Source of the DNA: Lentimicrobiaceae bacterium
Lineage (GTDB): Bacteria; Bacteroidota; Bacteroidia; Bacteroidales; F082
NCBI GenBank assembly: GCA_015061365.1
Contig: SUWS01000029.1
Coordinates: 1 to 34,123, forward strand
DNA length: 34,123 nucleotides
Direction of reading: 5' to 3'
The translations under genes were made by a program, and so were the position numbers. The notes below the pieces were generated by a model, which did no database searches, was not told the origin of the DNA, and saw nothing but the letters and a program-made list of their open reading frames with translations. Each line of letters opens with the position of its first letter. The stretch's first letter is position 1. Positions 1-8,109 of this stretch are shown one piece after another.

Positions 1-2
1 AA

Positions 3-344
3 GGTGTAATATGTCACGTCTCTACATTAATTTTCAACTTTCAACTTTCAATTTTCAATTTTCAATTCCATTGAGACGCACCAATTACTTATTGTTTATT
101 CTCAAATGTGTAATGTGTCACGTCTCTACATTAATTTTCAACTTTCAACTTTCAATTTTCAATTCCATTGAGACGCACCAATTACTTATTGTTTATTCTC
201 AAAGGTGTAATGTGTCACGTCTCTACATTAATTTTCAATTTTCAATTCGATTGAGACGCACCAATTACTTATTGTTTGTTCTCAAAGGTGTAATGTGTCA
301 CGTCTCTACATTAATTTTCAACTTTCAACTTTCAATTTTCAATT
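3..344. repeat. Composite array: hairpin element alternating with TTCAACT/TTCAATT heptamers
   Basis: This 338-base gene-free stretch is entirely repeats. Three full copies of a 58-base element (73-130, 170-227, 253-310) begin GAGACG and end CGTCTCTACA. A right-end fragment lies at 3-26. Between them are runs of the heptamers TTCAACT and TTCAATT. Element starts are 97 then 83 bases apart, a difference of exactly two heptamers. Outer arms GAGACG/CGTCTC and inner arms ATTAC/GTAAT can pair around a loop containing GTTTATT or GTTTGTT. The last heptamers run into the stop codon of the GGGP-synthase gene. No CRISPR-like unique spacers are present. Confidence 0.9.
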
Positions 345-1070
345 AATATCGTGTATTGCATCAGCAAATTCCTTTAATTTCTCTGTACTTTTCTCGAGGG
401 CGTTGCCAACGACGATAATATCGGCTCCTGCCTCAGCCATCGCAGCTGCCTGCTCCGGGGTTTTTATTCCGCCGCCCACTATAAGAGGCACACTGACAGT
501 ATTCTTGACTTTGTAAATCATCTCTGTCGAGATAGGATTTATAGCGCCTGAGCCTGCATCCATATATATAACTTTCAATCCGAGCATCTCGCCTGCAAGA
601 GCCGTACACATAGCGATAGCGTCTTTGTCGTGAGGTATAGGAGTCGTGTTGCTCATATACGAGACAGAAGTCGGGCATCCTCCATCAACAAGCATATAAC
701 CTGTCGGGATAATCTCATTGCCATAGAGTTTGAGATATGGAGCCGCCACGACATGACGACCTATCAACATTTCAGGATTACGTCCGGAAATCAGAGACAG
801 CAACAAGAAACCATCGCACCATTTGCTTATCTGTAACGAATCTCCAGGGAAAATCAAGACCGGAATATCACAATGTTTCTTAATTAATTTTATGCAATGA
901 TCCAAACTATCCGTCAGCAAGAGACTGCCGCCTACGAAGAAAAAGTCGACACCAGCCTTCTTTGATTTATCCACTATGTCGACAATCTGTTCGTCTGTCG
1001 GTTTGTCGGGATCAATTAAAACCACAAACTTTTTCTTAGATATATCTGATAATCTTTCGTATACACTCAT
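339..1070 (-). CDS. Geranylgeranylglyceryl/heptaprenylglyceryl phosphate synthase family protein
   Basis: This 243-residue TIM-barrel protein belongs to the GGGP-synthase/PcrB family, which joins a polyprenyl diphosphate to sn-glycerol-1-phosphate, the first step to ether-type lipids. Visible family marks are VLIDPDKP near residue 17, the FVGGS strand, PTGYMLVDGG near the middle, and the phosphate-binding VGGGIKTPEQA near residue 200. Length is normal for the family. It is probably a soluble, membrane-associated enzyme. Bacteroidota carry such homologues, but their lipid product and role there are not settled. A TAACTTTG promoter box lies 25 bases upstream, so it can be transcribed apart from the M6 protease gene before it. 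The TGA stop lies inside the downstream TTTTCAATT heptamer array. Family is clear; the prenyl chain length is unknown. Confidence 0.9.
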   Translation of the reverse strand: MSVYERLSDISKKKFVVLIDPDKPTDEQIVDIVDKSKKAGVDFFFVGGSLLLTDSLDHCIKLIKKHCDIPVLIFPGDSLQISKWCDGFLLLSLISGRNPEMLIGRHVVAAPYLKLYGNEIIPTGYMLVDGGCPTSVSYMSNTTPIPHDKDAIAMCTALAGEMLGLKVIYMDAGSGAINPISTEMIYKVKNTVSVPLIVGGGIKTPEQAAAMAEAGADIIVVGNALEKSTEKLKEFADAIHDIN

Positions 1071-1095
1071 ATCTCAACATATAATTTACAACCTA

Positions 1096-1103
1096 CAAAG
1101 TTA
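1096..1103 (-). promoter_or_regulatory. Bacteroidota-type -7 box for the GGGP-synthase gene
   Basis: On the minus strand this reads TAACTTTG, an exact match to the TAnnTTTG -7 consensus of the Bacteroidota primary sigma factor. It sits 25 bases before the ATG. No good TTTG is seen at -33. Confidence 0.55.
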
Positions 1104-1153
1104 CTGTTTTTTATAGAAACTCGTATATATATCTGTAATCTCAAGTTTAAGAA

Positions 1154-4100
1154 TTAAAATGCCACCACGACTTTCTCGGTATAGACATCTGTTTTTGTCG
1201 TAACCTGAACAACGTATGTTCCGCTTCTGAGATTCCTTACGTCAATCTTAAATGATTGTTCGTTGGTGTCATTATTATAAACTATTGCACCTGTCACACT
1301 TACAATTTTAACATTGACAATATCTTTAGCTCTGATATTGATATAATCGTTTGTAAGACCTGGATAGATAGCATCTTCCATATCAGGTTGCGACACTTCG
1401 ACACAGACTTCCTCCGATGTAGCAATGACAGAGCCATCATACATAGCCTCAACTTTATAGCACACTTCGCCTTCAACATCATTGTCGACATAATCAAGAG
1501 AAGTAAGCTCCGATGCTAACAATTCGTTATCGCGATACAAATTATAGGTTATATTTTCATTTACATTTTCTGACAATGAAGTATAAGCTCTCAGCAACCA
1601 TGAATACGAAAGATTGTATTCTGTAGCTTGATTCCATGAACTGCCAACTTTAATCATACAGCTATTGCCGTCTCCTGAATATTCGCCACACGGAATCGCT
1701 TTTGCTTTAGATGCTTTAGCGACAATCCATAAGTCTTTATTATTATCGAAGGCGACCTTTTCCGACAAGTCAAATCTGACGAAGGCATTAGAATTGGTTG
1801 AAGCAAATGTCTCTGTATAAAGAAGTATGCTATCGTGAGGCACATCTCCGTTATAAATCTTGAATGTATAGTCAGCCTGACATGCATCAAATATTTCCAC
1901 AGAAGAAATGTCGTCATACTTAAATAATGTCAACTTATCTGCAGGAATAACGATTCCCCAATTATGAGATGTAGAACCCTCACTTGTAATATATGTATCG
2001 GTTCCATATTTAAGCATATTATCTGCTTCTGTAGGCTGATTCCAGTTCATGGTGACATTGTTATCAGTCTTATTAGCTTCAAGCAACAACTCACTATAAT
2101 CATATTTCATGACGGATATCAACTCTTCGTTAGAAGCATCCGACAAGCAATCATCCTTCATGCATTTAACACTATATCTGTATGTTCCTGACGAAGGCAC
2201 ATTTGTATCAACATAACTATTTGTCTTTACATTTTCAGCGATGATTTCGTCGTTACGTATGACTGCAAAGTTCTCTGTCTCTACAATAGTATTCCAAGTC
2301 ATTATCACGTCATCACCCGACAATTCAACTACGAGGTCTTCAGGAACGACACATCCGTTAGTTCCGGCTGCAACAAATTCGGTCAATGGTCCTTCCTGCA
2401 ATTCGGATGAAGCATATATTGTCTCGCCATTTTCTGTAACAACGAAAGAACATTCCGTATCATCCCAACCTGGAATCCACGACAAAGCCACCTTAGTTCC
2501 TTTTGGAGCGATAAAGCTTTTTTCAACCTCATAGCCAGTGTATATTGTAAAATACTTGTCATCCATACCGTTATCGAATGATGCCACTATTTCACCGCCT
2601 TGCCAGCCATTGTCGCCAGTTGTTGTCATACTGATAGTATATTGCGAATAATCGCCAGTAAATACCACTTCCTCATTAGAACGATACGACTCGCTGCTAC
2701 TTGAATTTGCTGTAACATAATATTTATGATATGAAGGCTCATCGTTGAATGCGACATTATAATTATTTTCTGTCACATTAGCGGTCAACAATTCTCCGTC
2801 CTTATAAATATTATACGACTCTGCAAATTCATTTTCATCCCATTCCAATTCAACGACCTTATCGTTGGCATTGACATTAATTTTGAGATTAGCAGGAACA
2901 ATCTCTGTATCTATTGGGCAATAGGTAAATGTCATTTGGTCGCCCGTCTCCGATATATTACATATGTTAAACGTAAGATCCTCTGTATTTTTGTTGAGGA
3001 AAGGATATGGATCAGTATTTATGTTAAACTCCGTTCTTTCATGATTTTTAGAGAAAGCCGCAGCATTGATGGAGCCATTTTGTGTTTGCGAGCCTCCAGG
3101 ACGGAAGATATAAACCTCGTCAAAAGTGTCATATCCGTTGTAATCGGCGCAGCCATGATAACGAGTGTCAATCCTGTAGATGAGCAACCCGCTTGTAGGC
3201 AGACCTTTTTCGAAGAAATTGTTTTTGTTTCTAAATTCCAAAAGATAGAACTGATTCGGATTGTTTGAAGCTATCTTATAGCAGTTTCTTCTTCCGCCTT
3301 CCCACGAGTTGGCTTCTATCGTGTAGGTGCCGTATTCTGTTATCTCTGGAATCTCATCGATCCATGTTCCGTATTTATATTTCATGTATGTTGACGAATG
3401 TTGCGGAGGGTTGGCGTTAGCGCACATCAGATCCCATGGTCCTGACGGAGAGAGATAGTCAGTGCCAGAAACATAATGATATAAATCGGGGAAGCCGAGA
3501 GAGTGCGACATCTCGTGACATAATGTCGAGACACTGAAATAAGTAGACGTCTCCAATTGGAAGTTAAATGTTCCTACTCGCTTGCCGTTGATGTATGCTT
3601 CTTCGCCATACATCGACCACATGTGAGGCCACAATAAATCAGACCAATCACCGACATTACCCTTGACGACAAAGATCACATTATCGATATAACCGTCATT
3701 GTTACGGTCGATGTTCAATGTGTCTGGAACATAGTCGGCGATGAATTCTATCGCTCTCTTCAAAAGTGGGAATTCACGTTCCGCCTGATTCGTGTATCCT
3801 TCAGGATTTGTCGTTGGATTATAAGGCTGATAATAATTTCTCGGATATATGTCTTCGTAAGCTATAATCTTGTCGCCTTCAGGCATCGGATAATAATGCG
3901 ACACCATCGACAACTGGTTATAGGTAGCTTTCTTGAAATAGTTGTTCATTGAGATGTCGTAATATCCATTTGCATTGAACATCGACTCCATCGTCGACGC
4001 TGATGTCGTCATGTCGGCATCTCCTTTAAACTTGATGAAAACGACGATGTTATTATAAACACCATGATTCAAGACTTCATCGTCAGTATCTTTGACATCT

Positions 4101-4453
4101 CTCATCATTGTAGTTTTCTCTTGTCTTCTCTTATGGTAGTCATCTTGAGAAATCATGACATTTGGTCTTAACCCCAAAGCCTTAGGATCTGTTATGCCAG
4201 CAACATATTCTGTCGGTACTACATTTCCTCTCGCATCGACCGTTGCATATACAAAATAACCGTTCTCCGCCTGCACAATAGTGAAACCGTCGGCATCATG
4301 AAGTCGGTTATAGAACTCGTCGCCCGAAGCGAAACAATGCAGTTCTGTTCCGTCCGGTTGTTTCAATATCTTCTTTACATTTTGAAATGGAGCTGAAAAG
4401 ACTGATGTAGCTCCAAGTAGCAACATTGCTAAAAGTAATATTCTAATTCTCAT
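1154..4453 (-). CDS. Secreted M6-family metalloprotease with T9SS sorting domain
   Basis: This 1099-residue protein opens with a signal peptide (basic start, hydrophobic core, cleavage near FSA at about residue 21). An M6 (immune inhibitor A-like) catalytic domain covers about residues 100-500. Its zinc site HEMSHSLGFPD at 313-323 fits HExxHxxGxxD. Fibronectin-III-like segments follow. At about residues 810-960 is a module with NWGI, VEIFDA and WLLRAY that also occurs twice in the adhesin at 30699-34123. The last 75 residues look like a T9SS type A domain (ITSVTG-like turn, SGTYVVQV, KVVV end), although the usual YPNP is replaced by YPGL. The protein should be exported, passed through the outer membrane by the T9SS and anchored or released outside, degrading protein. 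No T9SS machinery genes are in the window. Substrate unknown. Confidence 0.9.
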   Translation of the reverse strand: MRIRILLLAMLLLGATSVFSAPFQNVKKILKQPDGTELHCFASGDEFYNRLHDADGFTIVQAENGYFVYATVDARGNVVPTEYVAGITDPKALGLRPNVMISQDDYHKRRQEKTTMMRDVKDTDDEVLNHGVYNNIVVFIKFKGDADMTTSASTMESMFNANGYYDISMNNYFKKATYNQLSMVSHYYPMPEGDKIIAYEDIYPRNYYQPYNPTTNPEGYTNQAEREFPLLKRAIEFIADYVPDTLNIDRNNDGYIDNVIFVVKGNVGDWSDLLWPHMWSMYGEEAYINGKRVGTFNFQLETSTYFSVSTLCHEMSHSLGFPDLYHYVSGTDYLSPSGPWDLMCANANPPQHSSTYMKYKYGTWIDEIPEITEYGTYTIEANSWEGGRRNCYKIASNNPNQFYLLEFRNKNNFFEKGLPTSGLLIYRIDTRYHGCADYNGYDTFDEVYIFRPGGSQTQNGSINAAAFSKNHERTEFNINTDPYPFLNKNTEDLTFNICNISETGDQMTFTYCPIDTEIVPANLKINVNANDKVVELEWDENEFAESYNIYKDGELLTANVTENNYNVAFNDEPSYHKYYVTANSSSSESYRSNEEVVFTGDYSQYTISMTTTGDNGWQGGEIVASFDNGMDDKYFTIYTGYEVEKSFIAPKGTKVALSWIPGWDDTECSFVVTENGETIYASSELQEGPLTEFVAAGTNGCVVPEDLVVELSGDDVIMTWNTIVETENFAVIRNDEIIAENVKTNSYVDTNVPSSGTYRYSVKCMKDDCLSDASNEELISVMKYDYSELLLEANKTDNNVTMNWNQPTEADNMLKYGTDTYITSEGSTSHNWGIVIPADKLTLFKYDDISSVEIFDACQADYTFKIYNGDVPHDSILLYTETFASTNSNAFVRFDLSEKVAFDNNKDLWIVAKASKAKAIPCGEYSGDGNSCMIKVGSSWNQATEYNLSYSWLLRAYTSLSENVNENITYNLYRDNELLASELTSLDYVDNDVEGEVCYKVEAMYDGSVIATSEEVCVEVSQPDMEDAIYPGLTNDYINIRAKDIVNVKIVSVTGAIVYNNDTNEQSFKIDVRNLRSGTYVVQVTTKTDVYTEKVVVAF

Positions 4454-4469
4454 AGTAGTGGTTTATTTT

Positions 4470-4512
4470 AATTCATAATTTATAATTCATAATTCATAAT
4501 TTTCAATTCGAT
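4470..4512. repeat. AATTCAT/AATTTAT heptamer run upstream of the M6 gene
   Basis: About six heptamers (AATTCAT, AATTTAT, AATTTTC) sit just upstream of the M6 protease start and lead into the composite array. They must lie in the promoter or 5' leader of that gene, for which I see no clear -7 box. Confidence 0.8.
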
Positions 4513-4513
4513 T

Positions 4514-4866
4514 GAGACGCACCAATTACTTATTGTTTATTCTCAAAGGTGTAATGTGTCACGTCTCTACATAATTTTCAACTTTCAACTTTCAATTTTC
4601 AATTCGGTTGAGACGCACCAATTACAGATTGTTTATTTTCAAAGGTGTAATGTGTCACGTCTCTACATAATTTTCAATTTTCAACTTTCAATTTTCAATT
4701 CGATTGATACGCACCAATTACATCGTGTTTATTTTCATCGGTGTAATGTGTCACGTCTCTACATTAATTTTCAATTTTCAACTTTCAATTCAATGGAGAG
4801 ACGCACCAATTACATATTGTTTATTCTCAAAGGTGTAATATGTCACGTCTCTACATAATTTTCAAT
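4514..4866. repeat. Second composite array: four hairpin elements interleaved with heptamers
   Basis: This fills most of the 413-base gap between rsmI and the M6 protease gene. Four copies of the 58-base element start at 4514, 4610, 4706 and 4798, each ending CGTCTCTACA. Runs of TTCAACT/TTCAATT separate them, so the unit is 96, 96 and 92 bases. The copy at 4706 has GATACG in place of GAGACG and a changed loop (ATCGTGTTTATTTTCATC), but keeps GTTTATT. The final heptamers merge with the stop codon of rsmI. The array shares elements and words with that at 3-344. Confidence 0.92.
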
Positions 4867-5541
4867 TCAATTGTCGTTTCCTTCAAGTATTATCACTATT
4901 TCGCCTTTGACTTCTTTATGTGTGAAATATTCCGTCACTTCGGCGAGGGAACCTCTTGCGTTTTCTTCGTGAATTTTTGTCAGTTCTCTTGCCACCGATA
5001 CACGACGTTCCGGTCCGCACACTTCCATCAGTTGTTGCAATGTCTTGACGAGACGGAATGGTGATTCATATAATATTGTGGTGTACTGGTTTTTCGCTAT
5101 CTCGTTGATTTTTGTCTGACGACCTTTCTTATGAGGCAGGAAACCTTCGAATATGAAATGGTCGGCTGAGAGTCCTGAGTTGACGAGAGCTGGCACGAAG
5201 GCTGTTGCTCCTGGAAGACATTCCACTTCTACGCCGAGACGTATGCATTCTCTCACGAGCAGAAAGCCAGGGTCGGAGATTGCGGGAGTGCCGGCGTCTG
5301 TAACCAAAGCCATCTTCTCCCCTGCGAGGATACGCTCCGCAAATGCCGTGACGACCTTATGTTCGTTGTTGATATGAAAGGCCGACATCGGCTTGCTGAT
5401 ATTATAATGACGTAACAAATTACCGCTCGTACGAGTGTCTTCCGCCAAGATAACATCCACTTCTTCACGTAAGATACGCAAAGCTCGCAAGGTTATGTCT
5501 TCTAAATTACCTATCGGTGTCGGAACTAAATATAATTTCAT
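4867..5541 (-). CDS. rsmI: 16S rRNA (cytidine(1402)-2'-O)-methyltransferase
   Basis: RsmI uses S-adenosylmethionine to methylate the ribose of C1402 in the decoding centre of 16S rRNA. The 224-residue protein has the family signatures in order: VPTPIGNLEDITLRAL at residues 6-21, AEDTRTSGNLL near 34, VTDAGTPAISDPG near 100 and LPGATAFVPAL near 130. It is soluble and a little shorter than many homologues, lacking the extra C-terminal extension. It lies 49 bases after the acidic-protein gene on the same strand, but that gap holds a strong inverted heptamer hairpin, so co-transcription is uncertain. The TGA stop is formed by the AATTGAATTGAAAATT heptamer tract of the downstream array. Confidence 0.95.
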   Translation of the reverse strand: MKLYLVPTPIGNLEDITLRALRILREEVDVILAEDTRTSGNLLRHYNISKPMSAFHINNEHKVVTAFAERILAGEKMALVTDAGTPAISDPGFLLVRECIRLGVEVECLPGATAFVPALVNSGLSADHFIFEGFLPHKKGRQTKINEIAKNQYTTILYESPFRLVKTLQQLMEVCGPERRVSVARELTKIHEENARGSLAEVTEYFTHKEVKGEIVIILEGNDN

Positions 5542-5600
5542 AATTCACAATTCATAATTCACAATTCATAGTTCGATTATGCATTATGCATTATGAATTA
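5542..5600. repeat. Head-to-head heptamer arrays forming a hairpin
   Basis: AATTCAC/AATTCAT heptamers (5542-5574) face TTATGCA/TTATGAA heptamers (5577-5600), the near-complement of the first set. The two halves can pair over about 20 bases around TTCG. The right half encodes the last residues and stop of the acidic protein gene, so the hairpin would form just at the end of that mRNA and could act as a terminator or processing site before rsmI. Confidence 0.8.
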
Positions 5601-6430
5601 TGAATTGATATAAATCTTCTTTCCACTAAATCGCTTAATTTCTTATATGCTTCCGATTCACAATCCCATTGGAACTCGATCTGAAGCTCACTCATATATG
5701 TCACAGCACCAAGATGTGTCGTGAAATTGTTCAAGGCTTTTATCGACCTGTTGTATTTCTCCATGCTGCCACCGAACAATTCGTTAAGAAGCAGAAACTT
5801 GTCATTGATACCTATTGCAGTTGTCAAGTCGGTGATAGGTTTCTTTTGCAGACGAGCTGCAAGACTTGTGTCTTCCGCATTTCCAAACACATCGCCAAGA
5901 GTTGCCTGCTGATTATTAGTCGTCGGTTCTTCTCTTACAATCCTATATGCCCTGATTCCAGAATCAGACTCCGAATCATCATCATCTTCTTCTTCATCTT
6001 CATCTCCGTCTTCATCAAAATCTACTTCATCAAAATCTTCATCATCGCCAAATTCATTACTATCACTATCTTCTTCAATATCGTCGTCTTCAGCAAGATC
6101 GTCTTCTTCAATGCTGTCTTCTTCTTCAACATCGTTATCATCTGTAAAATCCCAAACCATATCTATTCGTTCCTCACTCTCCGTTTCCGTTCTTGTCTCT
6201 GTTCCCACACTATCTTCCACTTCCATAGGAATAGAATCGACATCCATATTACATCTCACCGAACATACCGTATCATACAACTTACGAGTATTCTCCATAA
6301 GCATATCCACGTCAAGCTGACTCATCAGTTTGTTGTTTCTAATCAGAAAACTAACCTGATTCGACATCTTGCCCAATATCTCGGCTATTGAAAAAATCAC
6401 ACTATTTTGTTCATTATTTTTCTGTTCCAT
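5591..6430 (-). CDS. Conserved acidic hypothetical protein
   Basis: I recognise no named family. The 279-residue protein has no signal peptide or membrane segment, so it is probably cytoplasmic. Residues 1-65 look helical. About residues 70-160 are an extremely acidic, low-complexity tract of Asp, Glu and Ser. Residues 180-275 are a compact folded-looking C-terminal domain (LAARLQKKPITDLTTAIGIN, then KFLLLNELFGGSMEKYN) of a kind I associate with conserved Bacteroidota proteins of unknown function. The shape, an acidic linker between two helical ends, would suit a nucleic-acid or protein partner, but that is a guess. The final residues SIHNS and the stop codon are encoded by AATTCAT heptamers, so the original C-terminus may have been altered. 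Confidence 0.75.
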   Translation of the reverse strand: MEQKNNEQNSVIFSIAEILGKMSNQVSFLIRNNKLMSQLDVDMLMENTRKLYDTVCSVRCNMDVDSIPMEVEDSVGTETRTETESEERIDMVWDFTDDNDVEEEDSIEEDDLAEDDDIEEDSDSNEFGDDEDFDEVDFDEDGDEDEEEDDDDSESDSGIRAYRIVREEPTTNNQQATLGDVFGNAEDTSLAARLQKKPITDLTTAIGINDKFLLLNELFGGSMEKYNRSIKALNNFTTHLGAVTYMSELQIEFQWDCESEAYKKLSDLVERRFISIHNS

Positions 6431-6522
6431 ATCAAATATTTTATACTTTTGCTAAGCAGAACAAAAATACATTTTTTTTGAATATATTTTACACTATAAC
6501 GATTAAAAATCTTTAATAATAT

Positions 6523-7965
6523 ATGATTATGAAAAAGTCTAAAAAGTTATTGGCAGTGTTATCAATCTTGTTGATGACCTTTGCTGTAAACGGTCAACAG
6601 ACATCCGACGATGTTCAATCGAAAGCCAAGAAAGAGAAGATCTACAACGAGAAAGGTGAACTCATCAAGCAGGGATGGAATTTTGGGCCGCTTCCTGTCG
6701 TAGGTTATAACTCCGACCTCGGCTTTCAATATGGTGCTTGTGTCGATATTTTCAATTACGGCGACGGCTCACGTTATCCTAAATTCGATTACAAGATGAA
6801 TCTTGAAGTCTCGGCTTATACTAAAGGTTCGCTCAACCTTCGTTTCTACGGCGACTTCTACAACCTTCTTCCAAACTCGCGTCTTTTCGTTGATGCCGGT
6901 TATTTCACCGACAAACGTTTTGAGTTTTATGGTTTCAATGGTTATGCTTCTCCTTTTTTCCCTCGTCTTTCTGCATGGGAAAATGATCGACCTGAGGAAT
7001 TATTTTTCTTCAATGACCTTATGCCAGGTGCTAAGGGGAAGACCACATTTTATTTAATGAATCGTAATCAGTTCAGATTCAATTCAAGTTTGCGCCGTCA
7101 ATTTGGTTTTGGTGAGCATTTGTATTACGGATTTGGCTTGAGTTATTTCAATTATGACATGGGTAAATTAAATATTGACAAATATGGAGATGTTGTTACA
7201 TTGTACGACATCTATTGTCTGAGCGGTCTCATCAGAGAAAACGAAGCCGATGGCGGTAACGTCACTCAACTCAAACTCGCTTTCATATACGATTCTAAAA
7301 ACCATGACAGCGACCCTACAAAAGGTGCTTATTTTGAAGCTACTTTAACAGGAGCCCCTGACTTTATTGATGGTGATGGTTATAGTCATCTAACTTTCAA
7401 TGCAGTATGGCAGCATTATCTTCCTATCGTAAAAGATAATCTCACTTTTGCATATCGTATCGTAACACAGAATGTCGTCGCTGGTGAGATCCCTTATTAT
7501 GCGATGTTCAACTCCAACATGTTGTTTTATAAGAAGATGTCGACAGATGCCATGGGTGGAAGTAATTCTGTCAGGGGTATAAACAGAAACAGAGTCGTTG
7601 GTCAAGGTTATGCTTGGCTTAATGCTGAGATACGTTGGAAAATATTAAAATTCCAATTTATCAATCAAAACTGGAACATAGCTCTCAACCCATTTTTTGA
7701 TGCAGGTATGGTGACGCAAAGTTTCCGTCTTGAAGAACAAGAGCAGGCTTGGGATTTATTGAGAGAAAACTATGATGTTAACAATGAGTTTCTTATCGAT
7801 CCCATATACAGCGGAGAGAAAGAAGGTATACATACCTCGGCAGGCTGTGGACTTAAGATAATCATGAACAAAAATTTCATCATCTCCGCTGAAGCCGCAA
7901 AAGCGCTTGACGCAAGAGACGGCAATGGATTGAGAATGTATATTGGGTTTAATTATTTGTTCTGA
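6523..7965 (+). CDS. BamA/TamA-family outer-membrane beta-barrel protein (no POTRA)
   Basis: The 480-residue protein has a signal peptide ending near NGQQ at residues 24-27 and then alternating amphipathic strands throughout, with the final residue Phe (YIGFNYLF), typical of outer-membrane barrels. The segment MGGSNSVRGINRNRVVGQG near residue 345 matches the VRGY/F-containing L6 loop of the Omp85 (BamA/TamA) superfamily, and D-x-x-x-P-T-K-G-A-Y (near 265) is another family motif. POTRA repeats, present in true BamA, are absent; only about 40 residues precede the barrel. It belongs to the small-barrel branch common in Bacteroidota, whose job is unknown. An internal ATG two codons in (MKKSKK) is an equally good start. 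It stands alone, divergent from the acidic-protein gene. Confidence 0.85.
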   Translation: MIMKKSKKLLAVLSILLMTFAVNGQQTSDDVQSKAKKEKIYNEKGELIKQGWNFGPLPVVGYNSDLGFQYGACVDIFNYGDGSRYPKFDYKMNLEVSAYTKGSLNLRFYGDFYNLLPNSRLFVDAGYFTDKRFEFYGFNGYASPFFPRLSAWENDRPEELFFFNDLMPGAKGKTTFYLMNRNQFRFNSSLRRQFGFGEHLYYGFGLSYFNYDMGKLNIDKYGDVVTLYDIYCLSGLIRENEADGGNVTQLKLAFIYDSKNHDSDPTKGAYFEATLTGAPDFIDGDGYSHLTFNAVWQHYLPIVKDNLTFAYRIVTQNVVAGEIPYYAMFNSNMLFYKKMSTDAMGGSNSVRGINRNRVVGQGYAWLNAEIRWKILKFQFINQNWNIALNPFFDAGMVTQSFRLEEQEQAWDLLRENYDVNNEFLIDPIYSGEKEGIHTSAGCGLKIIMNKNFIISAEAAKALDARDGNGLRMYIGFNYLF

Positions 7966-7973
7966 TGACACAC

Positions 7974-8029
7974 ATGTAGGGACGTGGCATGCCGCATCTG
8001 TACGGACGTGGCATGCCGCGTCCCTACAT
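7974..8029. repeat. GTAGGGACG hairpin element
   Basis: A 22-base arm (7974-7995) pairs with 8008-8029 with only two wobble or mismatch positions. The arms contain two direct copies of GGACGTGGCATGCCGC, each with a GGCATGCC palindrome. The ends, GTAGGGACG and CGTCCCTAC, resemble those of the GAGACG/CGTCTCTAC elements elsewhere. It starts nine bases after the BamA-like gene stop and may act as its terminator. Confidence 0.85.
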
Positions 8030-8074
8030 GATTATCATTTTTTAACAAAATACAAATAAGAATAAAACAATTTC

Positions 8075-8082
8075 TACGTTTG
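8075..8082 (+). promoter_or_regulatory. -7 box for the asparaginase gene
   Basis: TACGTTTG matches TAnnTTTG exactly and lies 27 bases before the ATG. The -33 region is AT-rich without a clear TTTG. Confidence 0.5.
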
Positions 8083-8109
8083 AAACATTAATAATTTAAA
8101 ATAACTTTT

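Noticed and set aside
11..4858. Open frames running through the repeat arrays (11-346 and 4556-4858, plus strand)
   Set aside because: They translate repeat DNA only, have low-complexity content such as NFQLSIFN repeats, and lack any domain or upstream signal.
3..4866. CRISPR arrays at the two regular repeat blocks
   Set aside because: The parts between repeats are not unique spacers but the same TTCAACT/TTCAATT words, unit length is 83-97 bases, and no cas genes are near.
5669..6391. A 240-codon frame on the plus strand opposite the acidic protein
   Set aside because: It is the complement of GAT/GAA-rich codons, giving long Phe/Ile runs; the minus-strand gene has a sensible protein.
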